A stretch of DNA of 64,000 bases. Origin: Stachybotrys elegans (lineage: Eukaryota > Ascomycota > Sordariomycetes > Hypocreales > Stachybotryaceae). The translations under genes and the position numbers were made by a program. The stretch is taken from NCBI GenBank assembly GCA_020746835.1, contig JAGPNK010000002.1, positions 1,922,001-1,986,000 on the forward strand. Reading direction: 5' to 3'. The notes beneath the pieces are model-generated. The model was not told the DNA's origin and searched no databases. It worked only from the letters and a program-made list of their open reading frames with translations. The first letter of the stretch is position 1; every line of letters begins with the position of its first letter. Below, in pieces: positions 12,135-24,485 of this stretch.

Positions 12135-13189
12135 GGCGGGTGCCGTCGAGCGAGGGGAAGAGAGGAAAAAGAAAAGACACACATTCAACGGCTGATGGAT
12201 CTGGACAAGCGCCGTCCACCAGAACAGAGGTGCAGCCTGCGCGAGTATAATAGGAACGGATGCAGGGTCCTACGCAACCAATGTTTTTGCGGTTGCTATG
12301 CGGGGGGAAAGTAAACAACGTGGGCCCAGCCAAGCTCCGGCCCGCTGACTAAGGCGCCCAAGACAGCTCATCAAACAAAAACACGAACAGCACAGACAGA
12401 CATTTACCCATTGCTCAGCCAGCCAACGTGGCGCATAATTATTGGGGGTTCTTTGCTATCCGTGACCTATCCGTGACCCGAGCCTAAACAGGGCCATCCA
12501 TGGTTATATGCTATTATATCATGGGTAAATATCCCTGCCCGTGCTCGTCCATTCTTTTGATGCGGCCCAATTCTTCTTCTGGAACATCATCGCCAGAGTC
12601 AACCTGGACTTCTTCTATACTGAACCGTACAGTTCTTCAGACTCTCATAGTTATCCCCAGCGTAGTCCAGTAGTCGTGCCGTTCATCTCGGCCCTGATTC
12701 CCCCCATCCAAATCATGACGATCGAGGTGCCTCACTTATTAGCGCACTGACCGATGAACTCCTGTTTCGTTGAATGCGCCTGAGCTTGGTCTTATACCCA
12801 CGGAACGACCTCCCATGACCTGGACTATTTCTCGATTCTCCGGTAAATAAGGGTATAATGGGCCGAGCTTCCGGACCACCGGAGCGACCGATACTGTATA
12901 CAGTCTGTCTGTCTTGTTAGCTGGGGGGCTTCATGAAACTTGGTCCACGAGTACGAATGGTGAAGAGATACGCTTGTTTCAGACAAAGATGAGAAGATTA
13001 TTTATGCGGTTTTCTTCAGCACCAGACAAAGATCATCTCAGGTTCCCCCCAAAGAGGGTTCACCAGAAATAACTTTGTTATTATGATGGCCCCGCGAAGT
13101 CATCATGCGTAGCTTGAATCCGAGACAGGGAGAGAGAGAAAAAGGGCAACTCACCATTGTGTCGGGTCATATGTACGTGCGCTCGCTTA
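12135..13189. other. Intergenic, 5' flank of Msd1-like gene and 3' flank of RRP7
   Basis: About 1 kb between two minus-strand genes. It should contain the promoter of the Msd1-like gene and the terminator of RRP7. The translations are short and unlike any family. No RNA gene was recognised. Confidence 0.5.
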
Positions 13190-14128
13190 TCAAGTTTCTG
13201 GCTTGAACTTGCCCCTCTTCTCACGCATCTGCATCACCTTCCTCTTGTCCTCCTCGAACCGCCTCAGCATGGCGGCCTGCTCTGCCTTGCGTCTCTCGCG
13301 CAGCTGGAAGCGGTAGAAGTCCTTGAGCTCCGACTTCTTCTTGGCCTGCCTGTCGAGCATCTTCTGCCGTGCCTCCTCGGCTTCGTTGCGACTTGCTGGC
13401 GCGGCCCTTCCTCCACGTGTTACGGTGACGAACCCGTCATCGTCTGGTTCGTTACGCAGCCTCTTGGCCAGCTCCACGGCTTCCTTCTCCTTTTGGTTAA
13501 AGGCCGTGAAGAAGTCGTGTATGACTTTTTGCACGACGGGCTTCTCGACGCGGGAGAGCTGCAAGTGCGATGTGATCCAGGAGGATCCCAGCGCAGGGAC
13601 CGAGGTTGCAAGACCCTGACCCCATTCCGGGTATTTCTTCGTCTTTGGTAGTTTTGCGATGGCCTTGAGTACCAGCTGCACGCTCTTGTCGTCAGCAAAG
13701 AGAGCGACTGCCGTGCTGCTGCTCGTGTGAAGCCGACGAGGCCAAGACTCTGGCAGCGACGGCAGCGTGCCTTGTGAACCGGTATCTTCCTCCTCGTCCG
13801 CTCGTTTCCTTTTTCGTGCGAATCCAGCCACTTTCGCGGCCTGCGCGGGGTCGACAGCGAGCGCAGCCTTGGCTTCGTCGTCGAATGTGATGCTCTCGAA
13901 CCGGCCAGCACCTACAAGCGACGCGAAGACGGCACGAAAGTGCGCTTCGGTGCTGTCGGCTGGCACGTTCTTTAGGAAAAGACTCCGCGTATCGTTTGCC
14001 GTGGGGATCCTGGGCGCATTGCGTCTCACGCGCAATTCGTGGATGGCTGCTATAGGAAAGGATGGGACGGGTGGTATTCGGATTGGGAGGATTGCGAACT
14101 GGTCGCCGGCCGCCTCGATTGCGGCCAT
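13190..14128 (-). CDS. RRP7: Ribosomal RNA-processing protein 7
   Basis: A single exon of 312 aa. The N-terminal part (about 40-170) has an RRM-like layout with DTRSLFLKNVPADSTEAHFRAVF and a second strand set near SSSTAVALFADDKSVQLVL. The C-terminus carries the diagnostic RRP7 tail: a glutamine/lysine/alanine-rich helix ending FYRFQLRERRKAEQAAMLRR, then a basic segment and RGKFKPE. In yeast Rrp7 works in the nucleolus with the UtpC/CURI complex on early 40S assembly and pre-rRNA cleavage. A basic KRKRAD patch near residue 107 could act as a nuclear signal. The length and intronless structure are normal for the family. Confidence 0.92.
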   Translation of the reverse strand: MAAIEAAGDQFAILPIRIPPVPSFPIAAIHELRVRRNAPRIPTANDTRSLFLKNVPADSTEAHFRAVFASLVGAGRFESITFDDEAKAALAVDPAQAAKVAGFARKRKRADEEEDTGSQGTLPSLPESWPRRLHTSSSTAVALFADDKSVQLVLKAIAKLPKTKKYPEWGQGLATSVPALGSSWITSHLQLSRVEKPVVQKVIHDFFTAFNQKEKEAVELAKRLRNEPDDDGFVTVTRGGRAAPASRNEAEEARQKMLDRQAKKKSELKDFYRFQLRERRKAEQAAMLRRFEEDKRKVMQMREKRGKFKPET

Positions 14129-14467
14129 GTTGAGAGATAAATCAATTCAGTAGGAGCTGGCTCGAACACTAGCAGACGTGATTGTCGGCTGGGAGCAGCG
14201 AGAAGAATGCCAGGTTCGTGCAATATGAAGTAATATTATGCTTGAACAGCCCAGAGAAGAAAAAAAAAGAGAGGGCGGATTTCGTTTCTTATCGATAAGC
14301 ATGGCAAGCTCACCCCACACCCTACCCTACATGCTTCAGTTATCTTGATGAGCCTTGGAATTCCTCGCGTGCTGCTACATGGATTTCAATAAATTAAGAA
14401 ATGCGTCATCTTGTATTATTCCTTTCATTTGCGCTGCATTCCAAGGCCTCGATGGTCTTCTTTCGTC
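14129..14467. other. Short spacer between RRP7 and the MOSC fusion gene
   Basis: This stretch should hold the RRP7 promoter and the 3' end of the MOSC/reductase gene, both on the minus strand. An A-rich run (about 14262-14272) is the only local feature. No gene is seen. Confidence 0.5.
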
Positions 14468-16172
14468 TCATATTTCTATAGTGATGCTGCCAATTCCACG
14501 ACTGACACAAGAGAGCATCGAGACCTTCTTCTCTTCCTCAGACAGCGCAGTGCCACGATGATCAACACGGCCACTCGCAAGTCCAATCTTGCACGTGCCA
14601 CAATTACCGGCTTCGCAGCTGGATGCTATGGACGGGTACTCGCGCCGGAGTACCTCCAAGAGGCTCTCTTCCTCGCCCACATTAAACACTTTGCCTTCCT
14701 TGTTTGCTACGACGGCTTCAAAGGGGTCGCCAGAGATGTCGGCGGCGAATGCTTCGAAATGAACCTCATTGGGTGAGATTCCGCATTCCTTGACGGCTAC
14801 CTTGGTCGCCTCCATCATTCTATCGGGTCCGCAGACGTATATGTGGCTGTTCCAGGGCATCGTCTCGAGAATCCGCTTAATGTCCATCCTCTGGCCCTTG
14901 GATTTGTCGTAGATGGTTGTGAACTCGGCCAAAGGCTCTAGACGGTCCCGAAAGGGAATATCATCTGCTGATCTGACGGCGTAATGAAGTTGAAAGTTAA
15001 AGTTGATGGATTGCATGACCTTGATCATGTCCATGAATGCCGTGATGCCAATGCCACCAACGATAAAGATGTGGTTGCTGGCATCGCTTGCAAGGCTGAC
15101 ATCGGCGGTGATGTTTCCAACCTGTATAATATCACCGGCTTTTGCTTGCTCGTGCAGGTACTGTGACCCTCCACGGCTGTTGGCATCGAGCGCCACACCA
15201 AGCTCGAGCTTGTTACGGATGTTGAAGTCGTCGTCTCCCGACACGATAGAATAAGTCCTCACAAGACCATTGGGCAGTCTGATCTTTGCTTGGGTACCCC
15301 TGCTTCGGATCGCCTCCTCGGAATTGGGGTCGACAGCCTCTAGGACCAGTGAGACGATCCTCTGTGTCTCCATCTTACGCGCGGTAATCTTGAAGTCCCT
15401 CCAGTCGTCCGTCTTCTTTGGCTTGCTGGCTGCCGCAGCCTTGGCGACCCGTCGCCGGAATTGGTTCCTGCTCTCATCGCCCAAGGCTTCAACCTCGGCG
15501 AGCTTCTTATTCATCTCCAGGTTCCCCTGGTCGCGGTGAAGATACTCCTGGACTCGCTCGACTGTCCACTCTGGCCATTTCCGCTCGACCAAGCGCAGCT
15601 CATCACCGACATTCACGGTTCCCTCGCGAAGCACCCGGTAGTACCAGCCCGTGCGGCTCGACTCGTAGGTCTTGGGAGCAAAGTTCTTGAGGGAGAAGCG
15701 GTGATTCAGCTTGAAGCACGGCTGTCGTGGCAGGGAGACCTGCAGCAGCACTTCAGGGCCAACAGATATAACATCACCAATGCAGACGTTGCGTTCGTTC
15801 ATGCGCTCAGTGACGAAGTTCTCGCCGAACCCGCCGGGTACAAACCTGTCGGCGCTTTCGGGGTACGACTCCCGCCAGCTAGGGTAATGGGACGAGCAGT
15901 CTTGAGGCAAAGGTCAGTTGATTGATGGGACGCAGATGATGCTGGTTGGCAGTCTCACAACCCAGAATGGCCTTGTCTGGGCCTCCATGAAACGTCAGAT
16001 CATGCTCATCGCCCTCAAGACCGAGTTTGTTAATCTTCATAGGCCCGGGGCACTTTGTTTTGTCGATGCCAGACTCAATGGTCAAGCCAGACATCTTCTT
16101 CATGCGCGAGGTTCGAAGCTCCAGCAAACGGTCCACCTCAAAGGGCGCCGTGAGATCGATCTGTGGATGCAT
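14468..16172 (-). CDS. MOSC-domain, flavin reductase and 2Fe-2S ferredoxin fusion enzyme
   Basis: Two exons (16172-15959, 15900-14468) joined across a 58-nt intron (GTGAGA donor) give 548 aa. The order is: an N-terminal MOSC domain with GLEGDEHD and HGGPDKAIL at about 50-70 and a GGFGENF motif at about 95; a YiiM-type 3-alpha segment (about 160-200); an FAD-binding barrel with the RTYSIVSGD flavin motif; an NAD-binding half with GGIGITAFMD and CGPDRMM; and a plant-type 2Fe-2S domain with C500, C505, C508 and C536. MOSC proteins of the YiiM/YcbX/mARC group bind molybdenum cofactor and reduce N-hydroxylated compounds. Here the electron chain NAD(P)H-flavin-2Fe-2S-Mo could sit on one polypeptide, as in phthalate-dioxygenase-type reductases fused to a MOSC head. 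The substrate is unknown. No targeting peptide is seen, so it is probably cytosolic. An additional tiny upstream exon cannot be excluded. Confidence 0.85.
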
Positions 16173-18398
16173 ATCTGTGGCAATGATTGTGTGTTACTCT
16201 CTGAGCGAGGGGGCGTGCGGCGCGTTGTTTGTGATATCAGGATCGGACAGGATGTTTGTTAACAAAGGCAAGTTCCCCAATAGCCTACTAATCCCGGAAC
16301 AGGTGGCGAGTCTCACGAATAGCCTATCCAGGAAAGGTTGATTGATCCAGTATCCGTAATGATTCCACATCAGCAACTCCACTCTTGATCACGAACGCCT
16401 TGCTTGGTTTATACCCAGTTGGTGTTTTTGGTTTCTACTACTAGCCAATGGCTCTTTTTAGCGAAGTAACTTGCTTGCTTAGCATCATTTGCTTGCTCAG
16501 GAGGGGAATTTCTATGATACACTCCCCGCTTTGCTGGCAACGACCTGGGCCCATGATGGACCAAATATGAACCGAAACAGAGTGGCGGGATGAGTTATGA
16601 CTCGGACCACTGGGTACCAAATCATTCAGGCTGACACATACAGAGGATTTCGTGAGGTGTTGTAGTTTTATATTCGTCATACCTGTCTCTTGCCATGATG
16701 TCAACAAGTAAGCCGGAGGAGTTGGGCTTTCTGCGTTGAAACGTGGATCCAATGCAAGGCAAGGCAAATAGACAAAAAGTAAACATGTAAATCAAACAGG
16801 CCTGCGGATTTGCCAGGGTCAGGCTGAAGCTGAGCTGCACTAGACAAGGCCTGCATCAGGTACATCAGGTAAGGCATTGTCGGTTCAGGCGACGGGTTGG
16901 GTATTGGTGACTCATTGTGGCAGTTGCTGGCGGTGGAATGACATTCGACGAGACTGTGAGTAGCCGACCTACGTACCTAGTAATGCATCGTGTCCCAATT
17001 CCTTTCGTCGATCAAAGACGGGTGGGTGGGAGGAATTCAGGGTAGGAGGCCAAGGGGCATGGCCTGTGGCACCTTGGATGCGGCTCAACGACTCAGCCGA
17101 GGCGACAGAGGCAGGTACATACATACTGACTGCTCTTTGCGGCTATTGCCGTACCCCCCAGACGAAGGAAGCGGAAGTGAGGAAGGTAGCGAGGGAGGCA
17201 AGGGAGGTAGGACAGGTGGGGACCTGAGCCTACCTTACTAGTGAGCCTAGCAGCAAGGTCCGGGGGTCATTTAGCATTCATTAGAAGAGGGGGCAGTAGC
17301 AGCGAACGGGCGTAGGAATGGCAGGCATGACCCAACAGAGCCGCACTGAGATAGTCAACGGTCTCTCATTGGCTGTTTTGCCAGCACCCTGTCAACCTTA
17401 GGCTGCTTGTATCCGGGCCATGAGCAGTTGAGCCTCAAGTTCGACATGTCCAGGCGCCCTTGGGTCCCTAGTCTTTCGTCAACCACCCGCCATCGCATCC
17501 CAATGGATCACCATATGCAAGCCGCTGACACAGCCAGACTGTATCAGTCAAACGAGTTGCGTCAATTGCGGCTCAAACTGGGCCCCGTCGTCTTCCCGTC
17601 TGTGTGCGCTTACAGCTGCTGCCGCCTGTGGCCTGCGCAGCTTGTATTCTGTACCCTGCATCCGGCCATCGCACATCGCACATCTCACATCGCACATCAT
17701 TTCATGCACTCACTACTTTATGGCGGATGGGTACATGCGCCCTCTGGTCCCTTGCCATTGGGCACTTAGGTATGCGTGCGCATATCCCCAACATGAAGGC
17801 ACCGCACGTCGCTTTGTTACCCCCTCCCTTTCCCAACCTCCTCCTCCTCCTCCTCCCCTCTCTCTCTTTCGTTCCCCCCTCTCTCTCGCTTTGTTGTTCC
17901 CCCGCCTCCCCTCTTGTCACGCCCCTGGCTTGACGTGAGCAGCACATCGTAGCCCGACCAACATGGCCGGACCAAGCCGATGAGGCCTGAACTCGGGTCT
18001 TGTGTCAGTGTTTCACTGGATGCTATCACCACACGACACTAGCTTGCCGAACAAGGCCATACCATGCGCTCTACACACATACCCTTGGCCCCCCTCCCCA
18101 TTTAGTACTTATGCCGGGCTACAGCCCCCTTCCCATGGTGGAGATGCGGCTCTTGCAGTCTTGCATACTAACCTAGTACCTGGATACATACTACCTACCT
18201 ACTTAACACACCGAATCTCAAAGCCATTGGCTTTCCTCGAGGCAGCCTCACTCCACGTGGACGCAAACTCGCTTCTGCATCTTCCGCACGGCTGCAATTT
18301 GCCCGCCTATACCGCCCCATTGTTGCTGCTTGCCTCATTACCTCACACCTCACACCTTATGCGGCTCAACCCGAGTCTTGGGGCGCCCGTAGCTGACC
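16173..18398. other. Divergent intergenic region, no supported gene
   Basis: This 2.2 kb stretch lies between the MOSC fusion gene (-) and the F-box gene (+). The translations are short. A strongly C/T-rich block (about 17820-17925) looks like a fungal promoter or leader tract of the F-box gene. Small repeats of cacatcgcacatc type lie at about 17668-17698. No coding or RNA feature is supported. Confidence 0.55.
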
Positions 18399-20415
18399 AT
18401 GAGCGTTCTGGATATGCCTGTCGAGATCATTGGCCTGATCACAAGATACCTAAGCCTTGACGACATCTTCCATTTGGCCGTGAGCTGCCGCTCCTTGAGT
18501 TTTGTACTTCGAGACGGAGGCATTGGCCGCCAAGCCCTGATCCAAGTAAGTGAGAGCCGCAGCTCAACCTGACCCGGTGACCTGGAGAACTCGCAACTTA
18601 TTCCATCCCAAGAATGCTAGGTTCTCTCCCGAGTACGCGGAAGCGGCTCGCACAGGGCAGTTCGCCCGAGGCCTCAGACGTTTGATCAAAAGGCAACACG
18701 CCATCAAGACAGCCAGACCCTTCCAAGTGGCCCTTCTGGCTGTATGCAAAAGCTTCATCTACGTCAATGGAGCCCTCTGCTATTCCATTGACCGTGAGAA
18801 TCTGCGTCTTCTGCTCCTCAATGAGACCGCCACTACCGAGTCAACAATAAATATGCAGGGCTTATTGTTCAAGCATGTCCCGGAGTCACGAGTGGCCGAA
18901 TCTTTCGCCCATCATCCACTGTACTACGCCTGTGGCGTACTCTCCTGCGTTTACAGCCAGAAGCAGGGCAACGCTTCCAAGTCCTGGCTTGTTCTATTGC
19001 ACATTGAAAGCAGAGCTATTGTCGGTATTCAAAGGCTGCGATCGACCAAGCGCATCGTCGTCAGAAACAGCCACCAGTACCTCTACTATGGCACCAGATC
19101 ACAGGACCACGAAGATGGGACAAAGCGCTGGGTGTTTCATGCCTTCAGCTTCCAGAGCCAGGAATGGGACTGCAATAAAATTGTCCTGGATCAGCTCATT
19201 GGCCAGTATGTAGGGGCCAACATCAGCTTTGAGATATTCGATGACTATTTCTATGCCATCTCCAGCTCCGCCACCCTTGATCCGGAAGAGAACAAGTGGA
19301 ACTCGTTTTACCACGCCCTGCGATTTCGGCTAGGAAGCCATTCATCGGTGGAAATTCTCCCGAAACCAGCCTCATGGAGGAGGCGGCCAATGGACGGGGC
19401 GATTGACGACCGTTGGAGCACCCTCAATTTACACCGGGACTATGAATCTGGGCATGTATTTGTCTATGAAAGCCGCAGGGAATGGCTTCCATCGAGCTCT
19501 CAGCCCCAGCGTACCTGCTACAGGAAGAAGCTAGACTTCCCCGGCCTTCCATTGGATACGCCCCAGGGTGATGAGGCGTCTAATCGCGAACCAGCGGGTT
19601 GGAACAGTGAGGAGCATCAAGAAGCTTTCGAAGCCGAAGACATACATGTGGGCGATAACGGGTCTGTTGGGACTACGTTTACCTACAACAATGCCCTCAT
19701 CCATTCCTACCACCCGTCCTGCCGCTGCTTCCTCGACATGGTCAAGGACTTTCCTTTAGCGGACCCGTCTGCACAGCGCCTGCGCCTTCGGGTAAGGCCG
19801 CTGCTGGCCGATGCCATGGATCTTGCTGATGCATCAGCTGCCCAATCCTGGTCATGCGGAATCTCCAGTCATGCACTCAGCAGTCCTCCAGGAGACAATG
19901 GCGTGTTTTTCTGGCCGCCAGAGGCGCTCGCAAGCAAGAGAGATGCCATATCTACTCGACTCCAGAAGCTTTTGGGACCGCAGGGGTCTCTGGAGAGTAC
20001 TGACTGGGCGCTGGATGAGAGGAACCTGATATACTCGCCGACGACAGCCCCCGGGAACAATCTCAAAGCTATCGTGCTCGTCTCCTTTGACCCAGCATTG
20101 AGGCTGGAAGGACTTCCACAATTGTGCGAGAATTGTGCAGCCGGCAGTTGCAAGGGTAACTCCTCCCCATCTGCGATCTGCAATGTAAGTCAAGCCGAGC
20201 TCGGCGCTGATAGCTCGCTCTGGTCAGAGGGCGCATGCAAGGCGGTGGGATCCGAACGAGATTCCAACCCCAACGCCCCAGAAACGGCCCAGACGGCGAC
20301 CTCTGATACGAGATCATGGCTTTTGACACAGGAAGCTTTCTACCGTGTCATCACGGGGCGAGACGGCGCGTCCCAAGGATTTGACATGACCCACCACCGG
20401 AAGAGAATGCAGTAA
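18399..20415 (+). CDS. F-box protein
   Basis: Exon 1 (18399-18545) and exon 2 (18613-20415) are joined across a 67-nt intron (GTAAGT donor, CAAG acceptor) to give 649 aa. Residues 1-45 form an F-box-like helix set: LDMPVEIIGLITRYL, SLDDIFHLAVSCRSL and a following FVLRDGG. That suggests binding to Skp1 in an SCF ubiquitin ligase. The remaining 600 residues contain several beta-like blocks with tryptophans but no kelch, WD40 or LRR periodicity that I can recognise, so the substrate-binding part is unassigned. A cysteine group (C554, C557, C562 and a later Cys) lies near the C-terminus. The F-box starts only four residues after the ATG, which supports this start. The first exon alone carries almost the entire F-box. 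Confidence 0.78.
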
Positions 20416-21764
20416 GAGTGGCTTTCTGGGTGATTCGACACTGGCGTTTGGCATATGGCAAGGAGGGGAAGGGGAGTGCAAGGCACGGCAAAAGGAGCTT
20501 CATGTAATAGACTTGGACAGACGAACAGACCCGAGGGGCAACGGGCACCCGAGAGAGAGTCATCAATTGGTATACATTGGGTATGAGAAGACCTCGATGA
20601 GCTCTCACGCAGAGCGTCCATCCATCCCCTGGATCGATACGGCGACTTGACCAGAGTGAGGCTGACCAACGCCCAGCGCACAATGGGGGCCAGCCACGCC
20701 ACATGGCCCGGGCTACTCCTCTCCCTCAGTTGGAATTTACAATCGCCAAAACTTGCACATTGGCCACCTCATAGCCAAGCCATGTAACCCAACGATCCGC
20801 AGTTGAGCTGCCCGACTCTGCGCAGCAGCAACCCTGGAACATGCATTTCGTAGCCCATGCTGTACTCCATAGGCGCACCAACATCTTCTCCTCGCAAGCC
20901 ACGACGATTCCAGAGTCATGCACATGCATATCTGATATGGGCCCGGCCCGCGCTGTCCACCTGGTTGATTGCTCCCCCCCCCCGGGCACACTGGCCCTTC
21001 CCGACCCAGCATCGAGTGAGTATCGTTAACGCCAAAAGTCTCCGCAAGGGAATGGAAAAACACACGCCCCCCTCCCAGACGAAGAAAAAAGTCAAGATGG
21101 CTCCGGCCAAGTCCGACTTCGTTTCGTCGGATGCAGATGCCCCATCGAGGCCTCACAGCGGGCTTGGCCGACCCAGGTGCAAGTTGAAACATCGTAGCCC
21201 CCCCCCAGCGCACATCGGTGAGCATGCGGGACAACCATGACCGTAATCGGGGCAGGGCGCCTTATCACATGGAATCTGTCTGACCATAAGCCGCACAGTG
21301 GTGCGCGATCTAGGTCTTGCCCGAGCTAGTAAGTTTCCGGCTATCTGTGGTATTTGCCTTTACCGAACCAGCCGCCCCGGGGATACGCCATGCATACACC
21401 GGATGTGCTGTAGGATCATAAGGGACAGGGCTATGCTTTATGTTTCTGTCCGGGGACAAGTCAAACACGCTCATGTATAAAGCGTGGCACATGTCCTCCC
21501 AAATCACACAACATCATCTCACGAAGAAGCACCAGAAGAGAACTGCAACAGTACTACATACCCGCTCTCCACACGCGGCGGGCGGAGCGACAATCTTCCC
21601 AATTTTTCTAATCAAACTATAAAACAATCCCCAACGTTTGCGAGTTTGCAATTACTAATAGAGTACGGCCCTGTGAGGTTGTGATGAAGAGGGGGGAAGG
21701 GATGCAACGTAGTTTTTACTTTCTAAGGAGGTAGGAGGTGATCCTCGTTGGAATAACCAGGGAA
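20416..21764. other. Convergent intergenic region
   Basis: 1.35 kb between the F-box gene (+) and RVS167 (-). It holds homopolymer C runs (10 C at about 20974-20983, and another near 21199-21206). Some of the sequence should be 3' UTR. No gene is recognised. Confidence 0.5.
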
Positions 21765-23375
21765 TTAGCTATTTAGCTTGACATAGTTGCCTAGAGAGAG
21801 ATGAGAGTAAGCTTCATGTGCAGTGTTCGAGTCGACAGGGGAAACAGCATAGAAGAAAAACAAACGAAAAGGGGGTTAGCACTCACCCGGGAACTGGCCT
21901 TCCTTTCCCTGTACACGTCCCGTCCACCACTCGTTGTCGTTGTTGGTTCTTTGTACAATCTCAATGACGTCGCCGGCCCGGAAGCTCAGGTCGCCCTCGG
22001 CCTGCGCGGCGTAGTCGTACAGTGCCGTCACGGTCTCGACGGCCGGAGCAGCGCTGAGGCGGCTGGGCTTGGGCTTGGGAGGGGGCGGGGGCTTGCCCTT
22101 GCCTGCCGCAATGGAGGCGAGGCCCGTTTTGCCGGCCGGAGGCGGCGAGTACGGAGGCGGGGGGTTCGGGTCCGCCGTGTCCGACGCCGTGTGCGTGGCT
22201 GCGGCGGCCGCGAACTTGGGGCTGGCCTGCTGCTGTTCGGATCCGTCGGTGAGGAGTGCCTGCGGCTTGGGTCCCTCGAGGGCCGGGCGGCCGTATTTGG
22301 GCGGCCGGCGCTGGCCCGTCGTCTTGAAGCGCACAATGGACAGCGCCTCCACCTGCTCTTGGATGTCGCCGCGCTTCTTGATGAAGGCTTCCTCGATGTC
22401 GAGGGTCAGGTCAAAGTAGCCAATGTCGCAGTTCTGCATGCGCTCGTGGAGGGTATAGAAGATGTTGAGCTGCATGTAGTAGAAGGACTGGAATAGAGGC
22501 CGGATGAACTCCTGCTCGAGCTGGAACAGCTTCGGGAGCTCATCCTTGAGGAGATCGTTGAAGTAGTTGAAGTCCTGAGTTGTCTGCTCAACCTCTCCCT
22601 CGAGCTTCCACATGGCCTTTTCGTCCTTGGGGGTGCGGTCCTTCTTGTCCTGGAGCTTCTTGTAGGCGGTGCGGGTGCGGTCGTAGTCGAGCTTCTTGTG
22701 CTCCCGCTTGACTGCCGTCTTGCGGATGACCTTGATGACATCCAGCAGCTCGTTTGCAGGCCGGATGACGCGGGTTTCTATCATGTCCAGCTCAGGCGCT
22801 AGCGTCTCTTGCAGCTCCTTGACGACGGCCTCGTACTCTTCGCATGCACGGATACCTTCGGGGTTGCCTTCGATCTTGATGGAGTCCGGGTCGGACACGC
22901 GGCCGGAGATGGGCTTGTAGATTTCGGTCATGGCTCTGCTGAATTCGATCTGGTGGTTGAGCATGGCGTTGATGGCGTCAAAGTACTTTTTGGACTCATC
23001 GTGGAGCTTCTTGGTCTCCTTTTCGAGCTCCTGGAAACGGCGCTCGGCGTCGAGGTAGACGGCATCCTTGGTGTTGTCGCCGATGTTGAACTTGGAGCGG
23101 AATTGCTGGGGTGCCTAGGAAGCGGAACAGATACATTAGCAATGTAGATCAGCATAGAGAGCAGAAGCGTTGACGGCCCATCGTCATGTTGCGCAGTGCA
23201 TAGGCACGGCACGGCTAGTGGAGGGGCTTGTGATAGAGAGAGAGAGAGAGAGAGTGAGGGGCAGCCCGAAGGAACCACAGGCAGCAATTGTGCCAACGCT
23301 GAGACAGACGGCGGCAGGCCGGGCGGGGGGATTGCTTACTCGGACGAGACTTTTCTGAAAGCCCTTGAAGCTCAT
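21765..23375 (-). CDS. RVS167: BAR-SH3 endocytic protein Rvs167
   Basis: Three exons (23375-23340, 23114-21887, 21790-21765) encode 429 aa. Intron 1 is 225 nt and carries a (GA)n microsatellite. Intron 2 is 96 nt and splits the end of the SH3 domain. Exon 1 is only 12 codons (MSFKGFQKSLVR). The BAR domain spans about residues 10-245, with the typical LDYDRTRTAYKKLQDKK and QLNIFYTLHERMQ segments. A proline/alanine-rich hinge (about 265-365) follows. The C-terminal SH3 domain (about 368-425) has ALYDY, DLSF, EWWTGR and the FPGNYV end that only appears after the last splice. Rvs167 forms a heterodimer with Rvs161, bends membrane at endocytic pits and binds actin regulators. The proline-rich hinge may bind other SH3 proteins. 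The last 26-nt exon is easily missed by gene prediction. Confidence 0.93.
23234..23255. repeat. (GA)n microsatellite in RVS167 intron 1
   Basis: About eleven GA dinucleotides in a row on the plus strand, that is (CT)n in the transcript. It lies inside the 225-nt first intron of RVS167, well away from both splice sites, and probably varies between strains. Confidence 0.85.
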
Positions 23376-24485
23376 ATTGATGCAGAGAGGCGGGTTATGC
23401 GGAGGAGTATACTGGCGGGCCACGCGAGCGCATGCGCTGTCGCGGAGAGAGGGAGCGAGAAATGCGTTGCGATGGCCTTGGTTTTGTGGTTTCGGGCGGG
23501 CTTATGTGCCTATGACGACGGACAGGATCGAGTGGAGGGCACTTGGTCTCGGCGTACCCTTTAGCGCAGCGCAGTAAGACGAGGTACTTGGGCCACTGGT
23601 GACGACTTTCGCCGTGGCTGGGTTGTGGCTGTGTCGCTCTCTTGGCGTCCATTATTGGTGTCACCTTACTCAGGTTGGGGGCTGTTTTGGGAGGGCATCG
23701 TGATTGATCGCCGCTGTGCTATATATACAATGACAGCTGCTGTGCTATTTTCTTTCTGCGAGCCATGCTCGACATGGCTGTTGGAGTGGTTGATGTTGTT
23801 TGCGTAGGAACGACATCAAGGCTGCCTTCCAGCTGCTCAGCTCAACAGACTCTGGACGACCCTATTCCATTTTATCCCAGCCCTTTCTTGTCCACAGACG
23901 GATAGTCCGTGTATTATGAAAATGGACGGGCCCGAAGTGTTATGGGTTTTGGTTAATCTTTCATAGGCAGTATGGAGGACCTGATCCTGTACCTCACCTA
24001 TGTGACATGTGAAGGAGTGGAAAGCCATGGAAAAGGTCTAATCCATTGCCTAACTCTTTACGTACGCTATTGTTTTACCCCCCCAAAACAACTCTGGATC
24101 CTTTGCAACTACAAGAAAAGAAAAATGACCTGTGCTGATGTATCGCCTCTCTTGTCAAGCCGTAAACCTGCAATTTCACCAAAGGCCGAGGTGCCGAAGC
24201 TTGTAAGTGCTGTTCTGATCCATTCGGGAGGTATAAGGGCAGGCATCACTCCAGCCAATCATGATGCAACAGGTGGATGCCATGGTTAATCGCGGAAAGA
24301 AGGAGGTCTCAAACATCGGAAATCCGATACTCGGACACGGCAATTTCTTAGTCAGCCGCCGTGGCGACGACTCCATTTATTGTATGTAACTAAAATCGCC
24401 TCGAGGAAAATCTACTATATCTGCCCCAGCTTCTCCTCACTCCGCAACGTCTTCCTTTTCGCACCATCATCCACAGCAGCGCACC
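23376..24485. other. Shared divergent promoter region, RVS167 / NFS1
   Basis: 1.1 kb between the start codons of RVS167 (-) and NFS1 (+). It should contain both promoters and leaders. The NFS1 side ends with a C/T-rich leader. No open frame resembles a gene. Confidence 0.5.
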
